Shown: one piece after another, positions 50,855-61,082 of the stretch | Layout of the letters: every line of letters starts with the position of its first letter | How positions within the stretch are numbered: position 1 is the stretch's first letter | Assembly (NCBI GenBank): GCA_020848545.1 | Contig: JADLHZ010000084.1 | Span: 124,001 to 188,000 of the forward strand | Origin: Deltaproteobacteria bacterium | GTDB lineage: Bacteria; Myxococcota; JADLHZ01 | Direction: 5' to 3' | Length of the DNA: 64,000 nt | The notes under the pieces: model-generated | What the model saw: only the letters and a program-made list of their open reading frames with translations | Database searches by the model: none | What the model was told of the DNA's origin: nothing | Position numbers and translations under genes: made by a program

Positions 50855-51016
50855 AGTCTGACCGAGTAACCGCTCCCGTCGGATCTGCATGCGCTTGCGG
50901 GCGCTTTTTTGCGCCAAAATCCTCGACATGGAACCACCATGCCTCCGGTTTTGCCGCAAAAAATCGCTTCGCAATCACATGCACCTCCTCGGTCCGGGTT
51001 ACTCGGTCAGACTCTA
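50852..51016. repeat. 165-bp full-length palindromic element supplying both convergent stop codons
   Basis: The terminal 20 bp are perfect inverted copies: TAGAGTCTGACCGAGTAACC at 50852-50871 and its complement at 50997-51016. The apex CATGG-AACCA-CCATG (50927-50941) sits exactly at the midpoint, and the inner arms align with scattered mismatches and small gaps (TGCATG, TTGCG, TTTTTTGCG, CAAAA in both). The outer TAG is the stop of the lipoprotein gene on one strand and of the DAHP synthase gene on the other. It is MITE- or REP-like and a probable bidirectional terminator. Confidence 0.8.
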
Positions 51017-52354
51017 ATCCGCGATCGACCCGGCGATGCGAAACGCCATCTCGAGCGCTTGGCGGTAGTTCAGCCGCGGATCGCAGAGCGACGCGTAGTT
51101 GCGATCGAGATCCGCTTCGCTCAAGCCGCCACCGGTGCACTCGGTGACGTCTTCGCCGGTGAGCTCGAAGTGGACGCCACCCAAGGTCGTCCCGGCTTCC
51201 GCATGCGCCGCGAACGAATCGGCGATCTCCTTCGAGATGTCGTCGAAGCTGCGCGTCTTCAGCCCGCTCGGCGTGGACTTCGTGTTGCCGTGCATCGGAT
51301 CGGTCACCCACAAGACGCGGCGGCCCGCCTTCTTCACCGCCGCGAGCAACGGTGGCAGCCCTGCGCGCGCTTTGTCGGCGCCGAAGCGCGTGATGAGCAC
51401 CATGCGTCCAGGCTCGTTCGAAGGATCGAGCGCGTCGAGCAGGCGGAGCACGTCGTCCGTGCTCGACTTGGCCGAGAGCTTCACGCCGATGGGATTACTG
51501 ATGCCGCGAAAGTACTCGACGTGAGCGCCGTCGAGCGCGCGCGTGCGCTCGCCGATCCACGGTAGGTGCGTGCTCAGGCAGTAAGTCTTGTCGCTCGGCG
51601 GCGCGCGTCGCGTCTGCGCGGCCTCGTAGTGCAAGTGCAGCCCCTCGTGGCTGGTGAAGAACTCGACGCGCGAGAGGTCGTCGATCTTCGCCTGGGTGAT
51701 CGCCTGCATGAAGCGCAGCGCCTCGCCGATGTCGCGCGACGTCCTCTTGTATTGCTCGCGCAGCGCGTCCGAGACGTCGGCGCGTTCGAAGAACGAAAGA
51801 TCCCAGTACTCCGGATGGTGCAAGTCAGCGAAGCCGCTCGCGGTCAGCGCCCGGATGTAGTTCAACGTGACGGCGGCGTGATCGTAGGCGCGGCGCAAGA
51901 GCGTAGGATCCAACGCCCGCGCCGAGGCCGTGAACTCAGGGCGGTTGAACATGTCGCCGAAGTAGCTCGGGAAGGACGCGTTGCCCCGTTGCTCAGAGGC
52001 GTTCGACCGCGGCTTGGCGTATTGGCCGGCGATGCGGCCGACGCGCACGACGGGGCGCTTCGTCGCGTGGATGAGCACGAGCGACATCTGCAGCAGGATC
52101 TTCAGCTTGTTCGTGATGACGTCCGGGCGGCACTCTTGGAAGCTCTCGGCGCAGTCGCCGCCTTGCAGCAGGAAGCGCTTGCCGTCTTGCGCCTCGGCGA
52201 TCTGGCGCTTCAAGGCTTCGACTTCCCATCCCGTGACGAGCGGCGGCAGGCGCCCGAGCTCGGCCAAGACAGCCTGCAACGCGGCGTCGTCGGGGTACGG
52301 TGGCAGCTGTGAAACGGGCTTCTTTTGCCAGGACGCTGGCGACCACGAATCCAT
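51014..52354 (-). CDS. aroG: Class II DAHP synthase (plant type)
   Basis: A 446-aa 3-deoxy-7-phosphoheptulonate synthase of the type II family, first enzyme of the shikimate pathway. Signatures are LQGGDCAESFQECRPD (metal Cys), RVGRIAGQYAKPRS, HEGLHLHYEA, WIGERTRALDGAH, VLITRFGADKA, VTDPMHGNTK and the C-terminal GGLSEADLDRNYASLCDPRL. The length is normal for class II (about 445-470). It is unrelated in family to the type I enzyme at 35621. Its stop codon lies in the palindrome, and it is divergent from the EF-G gene. Confidence 0.95.
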   Translation of the reverse strand: MDSWSPASWQKKPVSQLPPYPDDAALQAVLAELGRLPPLVTGWEVEALKRQIAEAQDGKRFLLQGGDCAESFQECRPDVITNKLKILLQMSLVLIHATKRPVVRVGRIAGQYAKPRSNASEQRGNASFPSYFGDMFNRPEFTASARALDPTLLRRAYDHAAVTLNYIRALTASGFADLHHPEYWDLSFFERADVSDALREQYKRTSRDIGEALRFMQAITQAKIDDLSRVEFFTSHEGLHLHYEAAQTRRAPPSDKTYCLSTHLPWIGERTRALDGAHVEYFRGISNPIGVKLSAKSSTDDVLRLLDALDPSNEPGRMVLITRFGADKARAGLPPLLAAVKKAGRRVLWVTDPMHGNTKSTPSGLKTRSFDDISKEIADSFAAHAEAGTTLGGVHFELTGEDVTECTGGGLSEADLDRNYASLCDPRLNYRQALEMAFRIAGSIAD

Positions 52355-52428
52355 GCGTCGCGACTCTAGGCTTCCGTAAATCTTTATGCTAGCCGGCGCG
52401 CGCCTTTAGGTCTTCCCAGGAGTGCTCC

Positions 52429-54513
<2,085 letters not shown>

Positions 54514-54516
<3 letters not shown>

Positions 54517-54661
54517 GAATGGCGATACGGGCCCGTCTGCTTCGTTGCTTCCTCGTTCCGCTGCTCGACGGCCGTCCCGCTCAGTCGCCGCTAGGGCTCC
54601 CGCTACGCCTGCGCTGCTCACTTCGTCGCGCCTCGCATACGAACCCGTCTCACCATTCCTA
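54514..54661. repeat. Inverted repeat following the EF-G gene
   Basis: TAGGAATGGCGATACGGG (54514-54531) is mirrored at 54644-54661, with 2 mismatches in 18. The left arm begins with the fusA stop codon. The roughly 110-bp centre is a degenerate GCTCCCGCTACGCCTGCGCT-type stretch with no reading frame of interest. Its placement on a stop codon resembles the 50852-51016 element. Confidence 0.6.
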
Positions 54662-54665
54662 AACC

Positions 54666-55190
54666 ATGTTCTCAATCGTCCTAACGCTCATCGTTGCCGA
54701 CGGAGGGGAAGTCCTTCGTCGGGCAACGGAGCTGACTCAATCGAAAGAGCCCGCTGCGCTCGCCGAGGCGCAGAAGCTCGTCGAGGCCGGGCTCGATGCC
54801 GGCGCCTTCGCAGCCGGCGAAGAGCGGCGGCAAGCCCGCGTGCTGCAGTGCGAAATCGCCTTCGCGCAGCACGACAAGGCGCGGTTCATCCCGTGCGGCC
54901 AGCAGCTCGCGGTCGACTTTGCCGATTCGGCCGAGGCGCTCTACTATGCCCATCTCGCCGCTTCGCTCAGCGGCAAGTATCAGAGCGCGCGCGGTTTTTT
55001 GGACATGGCCGGGCAGAACGGCCTGCCGGCGCCCCTGGTCGAGGCGTCCGAGGAGCGCTTGAACGCGCTCGATCCACCGCCCTGGTGGCGTACATTTCCG
55101 CCGTGGCTCGTGCCTGTCTTGTTCATCCCGATCTTCAGCGGCGTCCTCGTCTGGCGGCGGAGCCGAAAATCGGGCAGCCAACGCCCGTAG
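54666..55190 (+). CDS. Small exported TPR-like protein with C-terminal membrane anchor
   Basis: 174 aa. A short hydrophobic start (MFSIVLTLIVADGG) serves as weak signal. Helical repeat-like sequence follows (EPAALAEAQKLVEAGLDAGA, EALYYAHLAASLSGKYQSAR), then a membrane helix at about 143-162 (LVPVLFIPIFSGVLVW) and a basic cytoplasmic tail (RRSRKSG). The family is uncertain. It lies 99 nt before the double-FHA/TPR gene and may act with it. Confidence 0.6.
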   Translation: MFSIVLTLIVADGGEVLRRATELTQSKEPAALAEAQKLVEAGLDAGAFAAGEERRQARVLQCEIAFAQHDKARFIPCGQQLAVDFADSAEALYYAHLAASLSGKYQSARGFLDMAGQNGLPAPLVEASEERLNALDPPPWWRTFPPWLVPVLFIPIFSGVLVWRRSRKSGSQRP

Positions 55191-55289
55191 CCCAGGGTAT
55201 GCGCTCAGCAAATCTCTTGTGAGGCCGAGTGAGCGCGGGTACTTTTTCTTTTGGACCGCCCACCGGCAGAGGCCAGCAACGGGAGCTCG

Positions 55290-57215
55290 ATGTTTACGCT
55301 CAGTGTCGAGGACGACCAGGGTCGCAAAACGGAGCTCACCTTCAGCCCACCGGGTCTGACGATCGGTCGCGCAAAAGACAATCAGCTGCGCCTGAACGAA
55401 CGGAACGTCTCGCGCAAGCACGCCCGCATCAACGCAGCCAACGGCGCCGTCATCATCGAAGATCTCGACTCCTACAACGGCGTCAAAGTGAACGGCGACC
55501 GCGTCACCGGCAAGGCGACGCTCTACCTCGGCGATCACATCCAGCTCGGCGACTTCAAGCTGCAGCTCTCGGGCGACGCCTTGCGCCCGCGGCCGGAAGA
55601 GATCACGCAAAAGACGCAGATCCCGAAGCGCGAGAACGAAGAAGTGACGAACACCGAGCCGATGGTGGTCGCGCCGCTCGTCAACACCGGGCCGCAGCAA
55701 CAAATGCAGCCGCCCGTGCAAGCGCCGCCGCCGGTGCCGGCGTCTTCGACGCGCGCGAGGAACGAAGGCAACTTCGACGAGAGCACCGCGCTCATTCGCC
55801 TGACCGACATCGCGCCGAAGAACCAAGCGCCGGCGCAGACCATCGCCGGGCCGCACCCGAAGCTCGTCTGCGTCAAGGGCCCGATGGCCGGCCGCGAGTG
55901 GCCGGTGAACAAGACCGAGATCGTGATCGGCCGCGGCCAAGAGAACGACATCGTCGTCGATCACCGCTCGCTCTCGCGCCAGCACGCGAAGATCGTCTTG
56001 AACGGCCAGGTCTATCGCGTCGTCGACTGCGGCAGCAGCAACGGCACCTTCGTCAACGGCGAGAAGTACGCGCAGGTCGACTTGAAGCGCGGCGACGTGA
56101 TGGAGCTCGGGCACATTCACCTGCGCCTCATGTGGCCGGGCGAGACGGCGCCGCCGATCGATCAGCCGGTCGACGACGCCTTCGACGAGTCGACCGAGAT
56201 CTCGACGCGGCGGGCGCCGAACCCGCTGGTGACGCAAGCGCAGCAGCAACAGACGAAGAGCAACAAGGGCATGTTCATCGCCATCGGCGTCGGATCGCTC
56301 GTGGCGATCGTGGCCATCGTGCTGATCGTCGGCTTGCAGTCGGAGCCACCGGCGCCGGTGGCGGTCAACGATCCGCCCAAGCAGGCCGAGGTCGTCAAGC
56401 ACGACGTGACGCCGCCGCCGCAAGAGACTGCGCCACCGCAGACGCCGCCGCCGACGCAAGCGCCGCCCGACGTTGGGACGATCTTGAAGAAGGCGAACGC
56501 CGAGATGGCGAGTGAGCAGTGGGAGCAAGCGATACGCATCTTGGAAGCCGGCCTCGAAGCGCAGCCGGGTCAGCTCTCGTTGAAGGCCGCGCTCGACAAG
56601 TCCGAGAAGGAGCGCTCGGCGAAGAGCGCGTTCGACGCCGGCAACTCGGCGTATCAGCGCGGCGACTACGCGGGCGCCAAGGATTCGCTGCAGCAAGTGC
56701 CCGAGTCGAGCATGTATTATCCACGCGCGACGAAGCGGCTCTCCGATCCGAAGCTGCGCGGGTCAGCGATCGCGATGGCGAAGAAAGATCGTCCGCCGCC
56801 GCAGGAGAAGCCCGAGAAGCCCGAGAAGCAAGAGAAGACCGAGAAGCAGGTCGCCAAGGCGCAGCCGAAGGAAGAAGCCGCGCCGCCCCCGAAGGAGAAG
56901 GATCCGCCGCCGGCGACGGCGCCGCCAACCGAAGCCGCGGCGAACCCGCGCGAGCAAGCGAAGAAGCTCTTCGATCAGGGGAACAAGGCGCTCTTGCAGA
57001 ACAAGAACAAGGAAGCCATCGAGCTGTATTTGGAAGCGACGCGCACGGATCCGAAGTACGCGTTGCCGCACCGTGGGTTAGGGATCGCCCACGCGCGAGC
57101 GGGGAACGGCGAGGCCGCGGTCGAGCACTACAAGATCTATTTGAAGCTCGCCCCGGGTGCAGCGGATGCCGAGCAGGTGCGGAAGATTGTGCACGACTAC
57201 GAGAGCCCGGAGTAG
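55290..57215 (+). CDS. Double-FHA membrane protein with TPR repeats
   Basis: 641 aa from ATG 55290, behind GGGAG. FHA 1 lies at about 5-100 (LTIGRAKDNQLRL, SRKHARI, SYNGVKVNG). A Gln/Pro linker leads to FHA 2 at about 200-290 (IVIGRGQENDIVV, SRQHAKIVL, SSNGTFVNG). A transmembrane helix lies at about 328-350 (GMFIAIGVGSLVAIVAIVLI). Then come Pro-rich and TPR segments (AGNSAYQRGDYAGAKDSLQQ) with a second TPR pair at the C-terminus, separated by a PEKPEKQEKTEK stretch. FHA domains bind phosphothreonine, so it likely reads Ser/Thr kinase output and scaffolds partners across the membrane. Confidence 0.88.
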   Translation: MFTLSVEDDQGRKTELTFSPPGLTIGRAKDNQLRLNERNVSRKHARINAANGAVIIEDLDSYNGVKVNGDRVTGKATLYLGDHIQLGDFKLQLSGDALRPRPEEITQKTQIPKRENEEVTNTEPMVVAPLVNTGPQQQMQPPVQAPPPVPASSTRARNEGNFDESTALIRLTDIAPKNQAPAQTIAGPHPKLVCVKGPMAGREWPVNKTEIVIGRGQENDIVVDHRSLSRQHAKIVLNGQVYRVVDCGSSNGTFVNGEKYAQVDLKRGDVMELGHIHLRLMWPGETAPPIDQPVDDAFDESTEISTRRAPNPLVTQAQQQQTKSNKGMFIAIGVGSLVAIVAIVLIVGLQSEPPAPVAVNDPPKQAEVVKHDVTPPPQETAPPQTPPPTQAPPDVGTILKKANAEMASEQWEQAIRILEAGLEAQPGQLSLKAALDKSEKERSAKSAFDAGNSAYQRGDYAGAKDSLQQVPESSMYYPRATKRLSDPKLRGSAIAMAKKDRPPPQEKPEKPEKQEKTEKQVAKAQPKEEAAPPPKEKDPPPATAPPTEAAANPREQAKKLFDQGNKALLQNKNKEAIELYLEATRTDPKYALPHRGLGIAHARAGNGEAAVEHYKIYLKLAPGAADAEQVRKIVHDYESPE

Positions 57216-57226
57216 CGTCACGTAGC

Positions 57227-57378
57227 CGTTGACGTCGCCGTCGCCGTCGCCGTGGCCGATCGAGTAAGAAGCCCGCGAAGCCAAGGAAGTCGGTTCGAGC
57301 GCTGTGCTCGAACCAACTATCCTTCGTGTGCATGTCCCTGTTTGTTCGGCGACGGCGACGGCGACGGCGACGTCAACG
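57227..57378. terminator. Nested inverted repeat between convergent genes
   Basis: A perfect 27-bp inverted repeat, arms 57227-57253 (starting CGTTGACGTCGCCGTCGCCG) and 57352-57378. It encloses a second hairpin GGTTCGAGC-GCTGT-GCTCGAACC (57292-57314) that extends with AGT/ACT past one mismatch. It separates the double-FHA gene from the convergent Cys-rich lipoprotein gene, so a bidirectional terminator is likely. The arm sequence recurs at 63822. Confidence 0.65.
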
Positions 57379-57386
57379 TCAACGCG

Positions 57387-59921
57387 CTAAATACAATGCG
57401 TCCCGTTACACGTCTGCGCCCCGCCGCAGTCCTTGTCTGCCACGCACTTCTGCCGGCAAAACCGCGGCGCGCCACCGCCGGGATCGGCTTCGCACACGTC
57501 GCTCGCCGCGCACGCGGCATCGCCGGCGACGCCGCACTTCTTCCGGCACGCTGCCACGGTCGCAGTGAGCCCATGGTTCTGACCGAGCTGCGCCCGCGCC
57601 GCGACGTCGCATCGTGAGGCCGCGGCGCCGCACGAATCCGCCGGTGCCGCTGCGCACGCCTTCGTACACACGTGATCGACGCAAAGCCCGGTCTGGCACT
57701 CGCTCGCGTCTTGGCAGTCTTGGCCTTCGGCGCGCGTCTCGATCAACGGCTTCAGGCAGGCGCCGACGAGCGCGCCGGCGTCGGTGGGCCGGAACACGAA
57801 CTGCTTCGGCGCCGCGCAGGCCGCCGGATCGCCCGCGAACAGCGTGGCGCCAGCGACGCACGCGTTCACGTAGTCGAGCGCGTCGTCGAAGGCGTCGTCG
57901 TAGGTGAGGCGCGGGCTCAGGCCCACTTCTACGCGCGTGCAGAGCTTGCCGTCGCCGCAGTCGGCGCCGAGCGCGACCGCGCGGGGACAGGGGTCCACAC
58001 AAACACCGTCCACGCACAGGTTCGAGCGACACTGGCCGGCCGTCGTGCACGCCGCGCCCGCGGCGACCATGCCCGTCGGCACCAGACAGAGCTGGCTCGC
58101 GGCGGTGCCGGTCGTCGTGATCGGAATGCACTGCGTGGCGCCGCTGCAGTCGCTGTTATCGAGGCAGGGCCCGGCGCAGCGGCCGTTGCCGTCGTTGTCG
58201 AACAAGCAGAGCTTCGTCTGACAGCCGGTGCTCGCCGTGCAGCTCTCGCCGACGGCGGCGCCTGCGTTCGGCGTCGCGCATACGCCGCGGTAGCTGCCGT
58301 CCGCCGCGCCGATCGGCCGGCAGATGGTGCCGCCCGGGCACGGGTTGTCCGGGCAACTGACGCCGGCGTAGCCCGGCAGGTCCATGCAGAAAGACGGCAG
58401 GTCGACCGCGTCGTCGACGTCGACCGTCGGCGTGCCGGCGGTGTCGAAGGTCTGCGGCAGCGTCTCGCACACCCGCGCCACGGCGCCGCCGGTGCACTCG
58501 CTGTCGCCGCGGCACGGCTTGCCGCATTTTCCGGCGATGCACGCGAACGAGCGGCACGCCGCCGCGCGATCGCAAGTCCCGCCGTCGGCCTTACGCGCCG
58601 CGCACGCGCCCTGATCGCAGAAGGTCGACGCGCACGAGAGGTCGGCGTCACGCACGCTCGCTGCGGAGCACGCCGCGCCGATCGCTTTGCCTTCGGTCAG
58701 GGCGCGCTCGCAGTGGGTGCGGAACGGCTCATAGGCACAGACGAGATCGCTCGCCGGCGCCATCGGTGCGCCCGGGCCGGCCACGCAATCGGTGTCGGCC
58801 TTGCAGAGCGCGCTGCAGTAGCCCGGCACTTCGCACATGCCGGACTCGCACAGCTTGATCTCGCCGCCGACCAGGCTCTTCCACGTCGCTGGCGTGCGCG
58901 AGTCGCCGTCTTCGTCGACCGGGTACGAGCACACTTCGTCGCTCTTGGCGTAGGTCGTGGCGACGGGCGGCGTGGTCGAGACGACCTTTGGCAGGGCGCG
59001 GCAGACCGCGATGCTGCCGCCGTCGAAGTGGCGAGCGACCTGGCAGCTCTCGTCGGTCGGGCAGCTGCTCGCCGCCGAATCGCACGGCCGGTACGAGCCG
59101 CGTTGCTTCGCGCAGAAGCCGACGAGGGTGCGGTTGCCGCTGTCGTTGCCTTCGACCGTCGGGACGGGGAGCAGCCGCGGCTCGCAGACGAAGCCCGGCT
59201 TGCAGTGCGAATCGTTGGCGCAGGTGGCGGCGCAGAGGTCGTCCAAGCAGAAGAAGCGATCGCACTTGATGTCGGCGTTGCAGGCCGAATAGGCGGCGCC
59301 CGGGCCGTACTTCTGGCTGCTCGAGCACACGGTCACGAAGGTGCGTGGGTCGACGTCGGCGTTGTCGAGCATGAACTGGCAAAGCTCGTCGTTGCCCGCG
59401 TTGCAGTCGCGATCGCCGGCGCAGTTCGAGGTGAGGCGCGGCAAGTTGTTGATGTCGGGCGGGATGCACGCCGTGACACCGTTGGCGATGACGTCGCACT
59501 TCGAGCCGCGCACGTCGGCGCAATCGGCGGCGCTCAGGCACTCGCGGGTGCAGACTTGGCGGCCGCCAGCGTCGCCGCAGAACAACTGCGAGCGCGCGCA
59601 GAACGGGTCGCCTTCGCCTTGGCAGCCGGCGCCGAGCTCGGCTTGCCGGCAGGCGCCGCTCGCGGGCTTGGTGCAGTAGGACGCGTCTTCGCCGATGCGT
59701 TCGCAGCAGTAGAGCGCGTCGTCGTTGGCGCAGTCGAGATCGAGCGCGCAGGTGCGTGTACAGTAGAGCTTGTCGTCTTTGCCTTGCAGGCAGCGGTTCG
59801 ACTCGCACTGGTCGTCGGTCGCGCACTCTTGGGTGTACTTCTTCTTCGGACCGCCGGCGCCGCCCGGGCACGCGAGCAAGAAGAGGGCGAGCAGGGGCAA
59901 GGCGGCGAAGCGCACAGTCAT
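57387..59921 (-). CDS. Large Cys-rich surface lipoprotein
   Basis: 844 aa from the ATG at 59921 (SD GAGGAG). The signal peptide and lipobox LALFLLAC give a lipoprotein. The whole mature protein is a string of short disulfide modules of about 40-50 residues with C....D..C....C.....C.. spacing (for example ECATDDQCESNRCLQ, CRGDSECTGGAVARVC, CTASTGCQTKLCLFDNDGNG), with more than 60 Cys. There is no beta-helix and no coupled partner gene, unlike the other two lipoproteins. It is likely a surface stalk or adhesin-like coat. The function is unknown. Confidence 0.8.
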   Translation of the reverse strand: MTVRFAALPLLALFLLACPGGAGGPKKKYTQECATDDQCESNRCLQGKDDKLYCTRTCALDLDCANDDALYCCERIGEDASYCTKPASGACRQAELGAGCQGEGDPFCARSQLFCGDAGGRQVCTRECLSAADCADVRGSKCDVIANGVTACIPPDINNLPRLTSNCAGDRDCNAGNDELCQFMLDNADVDPRTFVTVCSSSQKYGPGAAYSACNADIKCDRFFCLDDLCAATCANDSHCKPGFVCEPRLLPVPTVEGNDSGNRTLVGFCAKQRGSYRPCDSAASSCPTDESCQVARHFDGGSIAVCRALPKVVSTTPPVATTYAKSDEVCSYPVDEDGDSRTPATWKSLVGGEIKLCESGMCEVPGYCSALCKADTDCVAGPGAPMAPASDLVCAYEPFRTHCERALTEGKAIGAACSAASVRDADLSCASTFCDQGACAARKADGGTCDRAAACRSFACIAGKCGKPCRGDSECTGGAVARVCETLPQTFDTAGTPTVDVDDAVDLPSFCMDLPGYAGVSCPDNPCPGGTICRPIGAADGSYRGVCATPNAGAAVGESCTASTGCQTKLCLFDNDGNGRCAGPCLDNSDCSGATQCIPITTTGTAASQLCLVPTGMVAAGAACTTAGQCRSNLCVDGVCVDPCPRAVALGADCGDGKLCTRVEVGLSPRLTYDDAFDDALDYVNACVAGATLFAGDPAACAAPKQFVFRPTDAGALVGACLKPLIETRAEGQDCQDASECQTGLCVDHVCTKACAAAPADSCGAAASRCDVAARAQLGQNHGLTATVAACRKKCGVAGDAACAASDVCEADPGGGAPRFCRQKCVADKDCGGAQTCNGTHCI

Positions 59922-59998
59922 GCGGAAAGCTCCTCGGATGAAGCGCCGACTATAGTGGAGAACGGCGTGGCGCGCCATCGGTGAGGGCGACTCGGTCT

Positions 59999-60553
59999 CT
60001 AGCGCGGGATCCACTCGACTTCGGTGACGCCGGATTTATGGTTGACGGCGCGCGCCAGCACGAAGAGGTGATCGCTCAAGCGGTTCAAGTAGATGAGCAC
60101 TTCGCCGCGGGCGCCGAGCTCGCGGACGAGGCAGACGGTGAAGCGTTCGGCGCGGCGTGCGACCGTGCGGGCGAAGTGCAGCGCGGCGGCCGCTTCCGTT
60201 CCCCCCGGGAGGATGAAGTGCTTCAACGCGGGGAGCTCGGCGGTGAAGGCGTCGATCTCGTTCTCGAGCGCGGTGATCTGCTCCTTCTTGATCACCGGCA
60301 TCTTCGCGACCATGCCCGGCGCCGCGAGCTCGCTGCCAACCATGAACAGCTCGTTCTGCAGGCGCGCGAGGATCGCGTCGATCGGCGCGAGCTTCTCTTC
60401 GCCGGCGAGCTGGCTGCGCACCATGCCGAGCGTGGCGTTGCACTCGTCGACGGTGCCGTAGGCGACGACGCGCGGATCGTCCTTGGTGACGCGGCCGGCG
60501 CCGAAGAGATCCGTCTCACCTTGGTCGCCGCGCTTCGTGTAGATCTTGGTCAT
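59999..60553 (-). CDS. pduO: Cob(I)yrinic acid a,c-diamide adenosyltransferase, PduO type
   Basis: 184 aa. The N-terminal IYTKRGDQGETDLFG is the ATP-binding signature. AYGTVDECNATLGMVRSQL, with the conserved Asp-Glu, follows, then LPGGTEAAAALHFARTVARR and the end YLNRLSDHLFVLAR. The family adenosylates cob(I)alamin to give coenzyme B12 for mutases. The start is 2 nt from the stop of the upstream DUF-like gene, so both are probably co-transcribed. Confidence 0.93.
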   Translation of the reverse strand: MTKIYTKRGDQGETDLFGAGRVTKDDPRVVAYGTVDECNATLGMVRSQLAGEEKLAPIDAILARLQNELFMVGSELAAPGMVAKMPVIKKEQITALENEIDAFTAELPALKHFILPGGTEAAAALHFARTVARRAERFTVCLVRELGARGEVLIYLNRLSDHLFVLARAVNHKSGVTEVEWIPR

Positions 60554-60555
60554 GG

Positions 60556-61035
60556 TCAGGCCTGCGCTTGGTGGGACTGCGCTTCATTCAGGTGTCGATC
60601 GATGACTTTGCCGAGGCCGGGCACCGCTGCTTGCACATGGTCCTTCGCCGACGGCCGCAGCTTGTCGTAGGCCTTCTTCATCGTTTGGTTCTGCGCCCGC
60701 TGCGCCTTCTCGTCGGTGAACGAAAGCAAGGCGTCGGCCACGTTCGCCGGCTCTTTGTTGAGCAGCGCTGAAAACGGCTGGCCTCCGCCCTCTTGCAGGT
60801 AGCGCACGTAGTAGGGCTCGAGCTTCGAGATGAAGCCGTTCAAGAGCGTCGACACGCTCTCCTTGATGATGCCCTTCTTGATCGCTTTGACGACGCCGTA
60901 GGCGCCTTTGATCGCCAGGCCCGAGAAGCCGGACTTTCGCCCGACTTCGTCGTCGATGAGTTGCACGCAGTCGTCGACCACGCGTTCGCGCCGTGCCTTG
61001 TCTTCTAGGAGCTCGCCGAGAGTTTTCGCTGCCAT
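60556..61035 (-). CDS. Uncharacterised small helical protein upstream of pduO
   Basis: 159 aa from the ATG at 61035 (MAAKTLGELLEDK); the longer frame is a shadow. All-helical and soluble, with VVDDCVQLIDDEVGRKSGFS, AIKGAYGVVKAIKKGIIKES and a basic C-terminal helix. It matches the pattern of a conserved family of unknown function that is common in myxobacteria and actinobacteria; I cannot name it with certainty. It is directly followed by pduO. Confidence 0.65.
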   Translation of the reverse strand: MAAKTLGELLEDKARRERVVDDCVQLIDDEVGRKSGFSGLAIKGAYGVVKAIKKGIIKESVSTLLNGFISKLEPYYVRYLQEGGGQPFSALLNKEPANVADALLSFTDEKAQRAQNQTMKKAYDKLRPSAKDHVQAAVPGLGKVIDRHLNEAQSHQAQA

Positions 61036-61082
61036 ATTGTGGCGCTTAAGCTGGGCGCCGGCCGCTGTCCAGGCAAGGCGAT

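Noticed and set aside
54681-56696. A 671-codon frame antisense to the TPR-like and double-FHA genes
   Set aside because: It spans two real genes and their gap, is Arg/His/Leu-rich, and has no recognisable domain.
57292-57314. A GGTTCGA-containing hairpin that resembles a tRNA T-arm
   Set aside because: The loop is GCTGT after a 9-bp stem; no acceptor, D or anticodon arms can be drawn around it, so it is not a tRNA or tRNA fragment.
57672-59984. A 770-codon frame antisense to the Cys-rich lipoprotein
   Set aside because: Its composition is Ala/Arg/Val repeats that mirror the Cys codons of the real gene, and it has no signal or motif.
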